From contig JALSHL010000033.1 in the NCBI GenBank assembly GCA_026982255.1, positions 1 to 5,953 of the forward strand: 5,953 nucleotides of DNA, in the 5' to 3' direction. Position numbers and translations under genes: made by a program. Below the pieces are notes generated by a model. It saw only the letters and a program-made list of their open reading frames with translations. It was not told the origin of the DNA and did no database searches. Below are positions 1 to 5,953 of this stretch, piece by piece. The DNA is from Paracoccaceae bacterium (lineage in GTDB: Bacteria; Pseudomonadota; Alphaproteobacteria; Rhodobacterales; Rhodobacteraceae). Within the stretch, counting starts at the first letter, position 1; each line of letters starts with the position of its first letter.

Positions 1-1284
1 GCCCGGCAGAACCGGATCGGCCCCCGCACGGCGCAGACGGGCCAGCAGCTTCGCCGGACCGACCGCATCCAGCAGCGCCACGGCGGGGATGTTCAGCGAC
101 ATTTGCAAGGCTGCCCGCGCGGTCAGGGTGCCGCGGAACCGTTTGTCGAAATTCTGCGGGGTGTAGCCGTTGAACGAGGTCGGGCGATCCTCCAGCAGGG
201 TTTCGGGGTGGGCGATGCCGCCCTCGAACGCCAGCCCGTAGATCAGCGGTTTCAGGGTCGAGCCGGGCGAGCGCACCGCGCGGGTCATATCGACAAACCC
301 GCGCCGCTCCGTGGCAAAGAAACCGGCCGAGCCGACCCGCGCCAGCACCTCGCCGGTCCGGTGGTCGGCAACGATGATTGCCCCCGACAGCGCCGCCGGC
401 CCCTCGGCCACCGCGTTGCGCAACAGGTCTTCCAGCGCGGCCTGCAAGTCCCGATCCAGCGTGGTTGCGATCACGCTTTGCAAGGGCTGTCCGGCGCGCA
501 GGAAATCCGCCAGATGCGGGGCCAGAACCGGAAAGGGGATGCGGGCGTCGGGCACAGGTTCACCCCGCGCGGCTGCCGCCTCGTCCGTAGGCAGCACACC
601 GGCAGCGACCATGCGCGCCAGCACGCGATCCCGCGCGGCGCGGGCCTCCTCCGCATATCGGTCCGGTCGTCGGCGTTCGGGCGATTGCGGCAGGGCAACC
701 AGCAGGGCGGATTCGGCAGGGGTCAGGCGGCGCGGCTCCTTGCCGAAATAGCTCAGCGAGGCCGCCCGCACCCCCTCGATATTGCCGCCATAAGGCGCGA
801 GTTGCAGATAGAGCTCCAGAATTTCCCGCTTGGACAGTTGCCGCTCCAGCGCCAGCGCCACACGGGTCTGGCGCAGCTTCGCGCCCAACCGACCGGTGCC
901 GCCACCCTCCAGCAACCGCGCCACCTGCATGGTCAGCGTCGAGCCGCCGGAGACGATCCGCCCTGCCTCCACTGCCTGCCCGACAGCGCGCAGGACCGAA
1001 CGCAGATCAACACCGTGGTGGCGATAGAACCGTTTGTCCTCAAAGGCCAGTAGCTGGTCGATAAAGCGCGGGTCGACATCCCCCAGCCGCACCGGCAGGC
1101 GCCAGCGTCCGTCGGCCACCGGATAGGCGCGCAGCAACCGGCCCTCGCGATCCAGAACAGTGGCCGAAGTCTCCGGCACCAGCGGCGGCAGGACCGTTGT
1201 GCGCACCCATGCCTCGGCCGTCGCGAGCGTGATACCCGCGACGATCACCGCCACCGCGGCCGCTCTGGACAGCCGCCGTTTCAC
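1..1284 (-). CDS. pbpC: Penicillin-binding protein 1C, N-terminal 428 residues (3' end cut by window)
   Basis: Bifunctional class A penicillin-binding protein: it polymerises lipid II into glycan strands and cross-links peptides, anchored in the inner membrane facing the periplasm. The frame is open from GTG 1284-1282 to position 1 with no stop. Residues 1-7 are basic (VKRRLSR) and are followed by a hydrophobic anchor at about 8-24. Glycosyltransferase family 51 motifs: EDKRFYRHHG at 82-91 (catalytic Glu82), GGSTLTMQ at 113-120, Glu147 in the KLRQTRVALALERQLSK stretch, and ILELYLQLAPYGGNIEG at 155-171. The usual YLN is YLQ here. The transpeptidase domain begins near 300, with the SXXK box STLK at 342-345 (nucleophile Ser342) and the SXN box SLN at 396-398. 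The KTG box and C-terminal domain would follow beyond the window; family members are roughly 700-770 residues. GGSTLTMQVARLL and LPQSPERRRPDR favour PbpC over PBP1a or PBP1b, and the A2M neighbour supports this. The GTG is the only start codon between an in-frame TGA at 1308-1306 and the membrane anchor. Confidence 0.94.
   Translation of the reverse strand, partial: MKRRLSRAAAVAVIVAGITLATAEAWVRTTVLPPLVPETSATVLDREGRLLRAYPVADGRWRLPVRLGDVDPRFIDQLLAFEDKRFYRHHGVDLRSVLRAVGQAVEAGRIVSGGSTLTMQVARLLEGGGTGRLGAKLRQTRVALALERQLSKREILELYLQLAPYGGNIEGVRAASLSYFGKEPRRLTPAESALLVALPQSPERRRPDRYAEEARAARDRVLARMVAAGVLPTDEAAAARGEPVPDARIPFPVLAPHLADFLRAGQPLQSVIATTLDRDLQAALEDLLRNAVAEGPAALSGAIIVADHRTGEVLARVGSAGFFATERRGFVDMTRAVRSPGSTLKPLIYGLAFEGGIAHPETLLEDRPTSFNGYTPQNFDKRFRGTLTARAALQMSLNIPAVALLDAVGPAKLLARLRRAGADPVLPG
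250..261 (-). other. PbpC transpeptidase active-site SXXK box (STLK)
   Basis: The codons TCG ACC CTG AAA encode Ser342-Thr-Leu-Lys345 in the context RSPGSTLKPLIYG. Ser342 is the expected nucleophile acylated by the peptide stem or by beta-lactams. The second box, SLN, follows at positions 99-91 on the minus strand (residues 396-398). Both are intact, so the transpeptidase is probably functional as far as it can be seen; the third box (KTG) lies beyond the window. Confidence 0.9.
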
Positions 1285-1288
1285 CCTA
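1282..1288 (-). promoter_or_regulatory. A2M stop / pbpC start junction, probable translational coupling
   Basis: Read on the minus strand the junction is TAG-G-GTG: the A2M stop codon, one spacer base, then the pbpC GTG start. The preceding 20 bases (CATCCGGCCGGCACGCTAGG) hold no good Shine-Dalgarno sequence; the only purine run, AGG, directly abuts the start. Ribosomes finishing the A2M gene probably restart on pbpC, tying its output to that of the A2M. There is no room for a separate promoter except inside the A2M coding sequence. Confidence 0.6.
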
Positions 1289-4200
1289 GCGTGCCGGCCG
1301 GATGATCACAGTGCCGGTATCGGTGCGCGCGCGATAGGCCGGTCGATACATATCCTCGACCGAGGCCGCAGGCTGGCGGAACGTGCCCGCAAACACCGCC
1401 CGCACCATATAGCCGAGGGTAAACGGCCCCTGTCCGCCCCAATCCACCGCCGCAAGGAAACGGTCCTCGCGGAATTCGGTGTTGATGGCGACATTGTCCA
1501 CCTGCAACCAATCGAGCGCCGAAACCTCGCCGGACCGCAGCAAATTCGGGTTGTCGATCTCCAGCCCGGCGGGCAACGGATCGTTGACCATCAGGCGCGC
1601 GTCGATGTGGCGTTCCGGTGTCACCGTCAGCACCACAACCAGACGGTCGTTTTGCAGGATGGCATCGGGCGCGACCTCCGCCCCCTCCAGCGTGAAATAG
1701 CGCCGCGTAATGCGATAGCCGTTTCCGCCTGCCGGTTCGGCAAAGCGCGGCACACCGATGGTGGTCAGCACCGCATCGACGTCCTGCGTGCCGGTGTTCC
1801 TGACGACCGTTGCGCGGTCATCGCCAGCGGCAATGCCCCGCACGACCGGCCCGAGGGCAGGTGTGCCGTTGACAGTCACCGTGCCGTCATTGGCCTGTTC
1901 GATCAGCGCCCTTGCGGCCAGCAACGTCCAGACCTGCTCCTGTGTCGAACGATATGCGGAAGCATTTCGCGTCACCAGCTTTGCCAGACGGTTCACATCA
2001 ACCGCATTGCTGCCCGCCTCTGCCGCCAGCGCCAGAACCGCCGCCGCGTCGCGCAGATAGGAACCGTAGTCGCTCCGCCAGCCGCCATCGTCCTGACGCG
2101 GATCCCTGACGGCACTTGCGGCCAGTCCGAACATCCGGTCCGCACGCTGCTGGTCGCCGTAATAGGCCAGCGCCGCACCGATCTGCGCCATGGCCATCGG
2201 GGTGGCGAAATCGCCGGACTTTTCATCCGCATAATATCGCAGATCCCCGACCGAGGCGAATTTCTCGCGCGCCAGAACCATCAGCGCATAGGCCAGCCCC
2301 TGGCCCGCATTCTCGAAATCGCGGGCGTAATTGACCTGATTGCGCAGATTGTCGAGCGCGGCGCGGAAGGCCTGCTCCGGCACCGCATATCCGGCGATGC
2401 GTGCCCGGCTCAGGAAATCGGTAGCATAGGCATCCAGCCACAGATCCCCGTCGGGCGGGCGCCACAGGCCGAAACTGCCGCGGGCGCTCTGGTTGGCGAG
2501 AATTCCGGTGATGGCACTGTTGATCCGCTCGTCTACGGCATTGCTTTCCGACAGCCCCATAGCGTCGGAAATTTCAGCAAAATACAGCAGCGGCATGGCG
2601 CGCGAGGCCAATTGTTCCGTGCAGCCATACGGATAACGGTCCAGCACCTGCAACAGCCCCGGCACATCGAAACGCGCTATCGGGCCAACCGCCAGTGTCG
2701 CGCTGCCCGTTCCTGCCACCATATCGGCCAGAACAGCGGCATCCAGCGTTATCGTCCTGTCCGGCGGCAGGAACAGACGGGTGGTCCGCACCACCTCGGG
2801 ATCGTTCATCCGCACAGGCACCACCTGCGTTTTGCCCAGCCGTTTCCCATCCGGCGTCGTCAAGGTAACCGTCAGGCTGCCACTGCCGGCATTACTGGCC
2901 AGAACCGGCACCGAAATGCGGACGCGCCCCTTGTCGCCAAGGGTGATAGTCCGGCGCAACCGCCCCTCGGGCAGCACCAGCGCGCCACCGGCGGAAACCT
3001 CCAGCAGCATCTCGCCGCTCGGACCGAAGGCATGGGCCAGTTCGATCTGCACCTCTGTCCGGTCACCCGGAGCAAGGAACCGTGGCGGGGTCGCGGTGAC
3101 CACAACGGGGTCGCGGACCAGAACGTCCTTGCTGGCCTGCCCGACGCTTTCGCCACTCCAGACCACGGCCATCAGGCGCACGGTGCCGTTGAAGGCGGGC
3201 ATGTTGAAATCGGCGCGGACCATTCCGTTTTCATCCACCTCCAGCGGTCCGGCGAAAAACGCCACCAGTTTTTCCGTCGGCGGCGGCGCATTGCGCCGAG
3301 CCATGCCCGCGTCACCGCCAGAGCGCAACGCCCCGCGCACGCCAGACAGCCCGTCGATCAACTGGCCGTAAACGTCGCGGATTTCCATTCCCAATCGCCG
3401 CTGGCCGAAATAGTAGTCCGCCGCCTTCGGCGCGGTAAATCCGGTCAGGTTCAGAATCCCCACATCGACAGCGGCAATCGTGGCATAGACCGTCTGCCCC
3501 GCCTTGGCCCCGTCCACCTGCAAGGATGCCGTGAACACGCCGCGCGGCTCCACCTCGTCCGGCGTGGTGAAGCGCGCCGACAGCACCTTGTCACCCGGAT
3601 CGACCGGCGCATAAGACAGGCCGATGGCGCGCGCAGGGTTGCGTTTGGCTTCCACATCCATCGGACGGATCAGCGTAGCAACGACATAGGCGCCCGCGCC
3701 CCAATCCGCGCTCACCGGCAGGGAAACAGTGCTTTCGCCCGCTTCGACATCCAGCGCCTGCATGGCAATCAGGCGGTCGCTTTCCACCCGCACCAGAACC
3801 TTGCCCGCATAACGCGCGTTCAGGCGCAGCTCCGCCACATCCCCGACAGCATAACGGTCCTTGTCCAGCCCGACCTCGAGCAGATCCGGCGTATCGCTGC
3901 CTGCGCCCGCACCATACCAGCCGACATAGAATCCGGTGCTTGTAACCGCGCCGGAGCCGCCCTTGTCGAACAGTTTCAACTCGTAACGGCCCCAATCCAC
4001 GGCTGCCTCGATGTTTGCGAACATATCTTCGGTGGCGGACAGGTCGCCACTGGCAATGCGGGTGCGACGGGTGACAGGCTCGTAGTCCCAATACCCGTCC
4101 AGATCATACCACTGGTAGCTCGTCTCCACCTTCGACAGGGTCCAGCCGATTTCCGGCATGGCAATCCGGCCCGAGGCATCCATAGCGATCACCTCGAAAC

Positions 4201-5953
4201 GCGCCAGCGCGCCCTCGTCCACGACACCGTCGAACAGGGGCTTCACCCCGATGCGCGGCGTATCGGGCAGGATCGGGCGGGTGATCCTGCGTTCCACGGG
4301 GCGACCGGCGGTATCCAGAACCCGCACGGTTGCCTGCATTTCCAGAACGCGGGTGGTCGGCTCCACCGGACCGAGCGGCAGGGGCAGCACCGCAACCCCG
4401 TTTTCATCCGTGGTGAAAGCCTCTCCTATGCTATCATACCACGGCTCGAACCGCTCGTTCTGCAGGCCGAAACGGTAACCGGGATACTCCGGCAGCCCTT
4501 CGACTGCCCGCACCACCGTATCGACCTCGATATCCAGCCCCGCTGCCGGTGCGCCATACAGATAGGCGGCGTCGATCCGGATATCCGGCACGCTGTCCAG
4601 CGCAATCGCGCCTTCGGGCAGGGTCAGGTCGAAATCGATCCGTTCGGGCAGGAAATCCTCGACCAGAAACGCCTGCGTCGCCAGTGCCGGAGCTTCGGGG
4701 TCGCCATAAACCCTCAACCGCCACGTTCCGCGTTGGGGATTTGACGACAGCGGCAGCGCATACATCCGCCCGCCGGCCCCCATATCCGGCACCACGGCGC
4801 GGGTATGTTCGACCCCGTCGGGCCGCGTTACAACCACCGTTACCGGCATATCGGCAATCGCCGCCGCCTGCGCATCGCGCGTCAGGATGGTGGCATAGAC
4901 CGTTTCGCCGGGACGATAGGCCCCGCGTTCCGTGGTCAGGAACACATCGATTGGCGGCGGCGAGGCCCGCCCCGTCACACCGCGATCCGACAGGTCGAGC
5001 GCCGGACGCCCGAGGTTGATAAAGGCATAGTCATCCCCCGCCTGCGCAGTCAGCAGGGCCGGCGCGGCGCTTCCCTGTCCGCGCACCAGACCGGGGGCGA
5101 AACGGGCGTAACCCTCCGCATCGGTTTCTGCCGTGCCCAGAATGTCGTTCTTGGCGTCGATCAACGTGACAGTCACACCGGCGCGCGCCTCGGCGTCCGA
5201 CAGGCCGCGCACGAACACATGCAGACCGTCGTTTCCTTTCAGGGTCTCGATCCCCAGATCGGTGACGATGAACCATTGCGTGGCGGCGGCCTCCCAGTCC
5301 TCGCCCTCGCCCGGCACGCGGGCCGTCATGGCATAGACACCCGGCTCCATCCGCGTCAGCGCGTCACCGACCGGCAACACGGTGGTTGTATCCTCGTTCA
5401 GGGTCGATACGACATCGCCCGTGCCCTCCCAGACCTGTTCGCCAAGCTGGTTACGCAAATCGCGTTCGTAGTAGTCATCCAGTTGCGTGCCGAACACGCC
5501 TTGCTGGATCACGCGCAACAAATTGCGATCCCCGACGCGGAATATTTTCAGCTCCACCGTATCCGTGTTGACCACGACCAGCGGAATCGCGGCGTCGATG
5601 CTTTTGGGCAGAACGTAGTTCCGGCCGACAAATCGCACGGAGGGCGCACGGTCGCGGACATAAAACCGCAAATCCACCGGCGCGGCCAGCTTCTCGCCCG
5701 AGACGGAGGGCAGGCCGGCCCGAAGGGTCATCCGGTAACGCTGGCCATGCTGCAACCCCTCGACACAAAGCTGCGCTCCGTCAACCTCGACCGGCAAGGC
5801 ACCCGCGCCCTGCACGCGCACATAGGTGGAATAGTCCAGCCCGTTTTGCAGCAGTTCCTCGGACATATAAACACAATAACGGGGGCTGGCGGCATCGGCG
5901 TCGATCTGGTCTTCCAGCACCCGGAACCCGAACAGGCCAAGCACCCGTTCCAG
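1286..5953 (-). CDS. yfhM: Bacterial alpha-2-macroglobulin (YfhM type) with intact thioester, 5' end cut by window
   Basis: Periplasmic protease-trapping protein of the A2M family. A cleaved bait segment triggers a conformational change, and the thioester can then bond the attacking protease (family knowledge). The frame is open to position 5953 and ends with TAG at 1288-1286. Residues are numbered from the GTG at 5944-5942, which is probably not the real start, because three in-frame codons precede it and no signal peptide or lipobox is visible. Approximate layout: N-terminal MG-like domains 1-230; MG2-like domain 332-440 (TERGAYRPGETVY); further MG domains 440-680, including an aromatic loop near 609-622; bait-region domain about 688-890; A2M domain about 890-985; thioester domain about 1085-1350, with YGCTEQ at 1106-1111, GSFGLW at 1156-1161 and WLDAYATDFL at 1169-1178; C-terminal MG10-like domain about 1380-1552, with DMYRPAYRARTDTG. 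From thioester to C-terminus there are 444 residues, close to E. coli YfhM (about 1650 residues in total). Roughly 80-300 N-terminal residues are therefore missing. Family assignment is very secure; domain edges are estimates. Confidence 0.95.
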   Translation of the reverse strand: MERVLGLFGFRVLEDQIDADAASPRYCVYMSEELLQNGLDYSTYVRVQGAGALPVEVDGAQLCVEGLQHGQRYRMTLRAGLPSVSGEKLAAPVDLRFYVRDRAPSVRFVGRNYVLPKSIDAAIPLVVVNTDTVELKIFRVGDRNLLRVIQQGVFGTQLDDYYERDLRNQLGEQVWEGTGDVVSTLNEDTTTVLPVGDALTRMEPGVYAMTARVPGEGEDWEAAATQWFIVTDLGIETLKGNDGLHVFVRGLSDAEARAGVTVTLIDAKNDILGTAETDAEGYARFAPGLVRGQGSAAPALLTAQAGDDYAFINLGRPALDLSDRGVTGRASPPPIDVFLTTERGAYRPGETVYATILTRDAQAAAIADMPVTVVVTRPDGVEHTRAVVPDMGAGGRMYALPLSSNPQRGTWRLRVYGDPEAPALATQAFLVEDFLPERIDFDLTLPEGAIALDSVPDIRIDAAYLYGAPAAGLDIEVDTVVRAVEGLPEYPGYRFGLQNERFEPWYDSIGEAFTTDENGVAVLPLPLGPVEPTTRVLEMQATVRVLDTAGRPVERRITRPILPDTPRIGVKPLFDGVVDEGALARFEVIAMDASGRIAMPEIGWTLSKVETSYQWYDLDGYWDYEPVTRRTRIASGDLSATEDMFANIEAAVDWGRYELKLFDKGGSGAVTSTGFYVGWYGAGAGSDTPDLLEVGLDKDRYAVGDVAELRLNARYAGKVLVRVESDRLIAMQALDVEAGESTVSLPVSADWGAGAYVVATLIRPMDVEAKRNPARAIGLSYAPVDPGDKVLSARFTTPDEVEPRGVFTASLQVDGAKAGQTVYATIAAVDVGILNLTGFTAPKAADYYFGQRRLGMEIRDVYGQLIDGLSGVRGALRSGGDAGMARRNAPPPTEKLVAFFAGPLEVDENGMVRADFNMPAFNGTVRLMAVVWSGESVGQASKDVLVRDPVVVTATPPRFLAPGDRTEVQIELAHAFGPSGEMLLEVSAGGALVLPEGRLRRTITLGDKGRVRISVPVLASNAGSGSLTVTLTTPDGKRLGKTQVVPVRMNDPEVVRTTRLFLPPDRTITLDAAVLADMVAGTGSATLAVGPIARFDVPGLLQVLDRYPYGCTEQLASRAMPLLYFAEISDAMGLSESNAVDERINSAITGILANQSARGSFGLWRPPDGDLWLDAYATDFLSRARIAGYAVPEQAFRAALDNLRNQVNYARDFENAGQGLAYALMVLAREKFASVGDLRYYADEKSGDFATPMAMAQIGAALAYYGDQQRADRMFGLAASAVRDPRQDDGGWRSDYGSYLRDAAAVLALAAEAGSNAVDVNRLAKLVTRNASAYRSTQEQVWTLLAARALIEQANDGTVTVNGTPALGPVVRGIAAGDDRATVVRNTGTQDVDAVLTTIGVPRFAEPAGGNGYRITRRYFTLEGAEVAPDAILQNDRLVVVLTVTPERHIDARLMVNDPLPAGLEIDNPNLLRSGEVSALDWLQVDNVAINTEFREDRFLAAVDWGGQGPFTLGYMVRAVFAGTFRQPAASVEDMYRPAYRARTDTGTVIIRPAR
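2612..2623 (-). other. Thioester motif Cys-Thr-Glu-Gln of the A2M
   Basis: The codons TGC ACG GAA CAA encode Cys1108-Thr-Glu-Gln1111, preceded by YPYG. In A2M and complement proteins the Cys and Gln side chains of CxEQ form an internal thioester that reacts with the target after activation. Animal proteins usually have CGEQ and E. coli YfhM has CLEQ, so Thr in the variable position is a mild variation and all required residues are present. This places the protein in the thioester-bearing YfhM class rather than the YfaS-like class, which lacks the motif. Confidence 0.93.
3269..3352 (-). other. Candidate bait segment of the A2M
   Basis: Residues 865-892 form a low-complexity, probably flexible stretch rich in Gly, Arg, Ala and Pro (GALRSGGDAGMARRNAPPP at 871-889). 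It lies just before the A2M domain, which opens at about 893 with LVAFFAGPLEVDENG. In bacterial A2Ms the protease-sensitive bait lies in this general place, between the bait-region domain and the A2M domain, about 220 residues before the thioester. Several Arg residues would suit trypsin-like proteases. The position and composition are seen in the sequence; the function is inferred. Confidence 0.5.

Noticed and set aside
471..698. Small minus-strand frame of 75 codons
   Set aside because: It is an out-of-frame reading inside pbpC with no ribosome binding site or recognisable domain.
103..1053. Plus-strand open frame of 316 codons as a real gene
   Set aside because: It is antisense to pbpC, whose GT51 and transpeptidase motifs are clear on the minus strand. 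Its translation is Arg/Gln/Gly-rich and unlike any family I recognise.
1289..1300. GC-rich GCCGGC palindrome just before the A2M stop as a terminator
   Set aside because: It is short, lies within the coding sequence, has no T-run after it, and is followed at once by pbpC.
3591..4091. Minus-strand frame of 166 codons inside the A2M gene
   Set aside because: It is a shifted frame of the A2M gene and not evidence of a frameshift, since the A2M frame runs uninterrupted from 5953 to 1286.
1160..4744. Plus-strand open frame of 1194 codons as a real gene
   Set aside because: It lies wholly opposite the securely identified A2M gene, its translation is rich in Arg, His, Gln and Pro without domain motifs, and GC-rich coding DNA commonly yields such antisense frames.
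5942..5944. GTG at 5944 as the true A2M start
   Set aside because: The frame stays open to the window edge, no signal peptide follows, and the residues after it already read as the inside of a folded domain. The real start lies upstream.

Overview
The window is GC-rich bacterial DNA in which both recognisable genes lie on the minus strand, head to tail, so the biological reading direction is from position 5953 down to position 1. The two proteins are a bacterial alpha-2-macroglobulin (A2M, YfhM type) and a penicillin-binding protein 1C (PbpC). High GC, strong G/C preference at third codon positions, a GTG start and the wording of both proteins suggest an alphaproteobacterium, perhaps of the Rhodobacterales. 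That placement is an impression from the sequence and was not tested by a search.

Layout: positions 5953 to 1286 hold the A2M gene, complete at its C-terminus but cut at its N-terminus by the window edge (1555 residues visible). After a single spacer base at 1285, pbpC starts with GTG at 1284-1282 and runs off the other window edge at position 1 (428 residues visible). Its C-terminal part, including the KTG box of the transpeptidase and any C-terminal domain, lies outside. There is no intergenic space of note, no RNA gene, no mobile element and no CRISPR array. Any promoter lies upstream of 5953 and any terminator beyond position 1.

How the genes fit together: yfhM-pbpC is a known conserved gene pair in Gram-negative bacteria. 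The A2M is thought to trap proteases that enter the periplasm, using a bait segment and a thioester (Cys-Thr-Glu-Gln, intact here). PbpC is a bifunctional peptidoglycan glycosyltransferase/transpeptidase thought to help repair the wall after an attack. The 1-base junction without a clear ribosome binding site points to translational coupling. This is a well-formed example of a known system. I found no convincing sign of an undescribed one; the items worth a second look are the candidate bait segment, the cysteine distribution and the tight gene junction.
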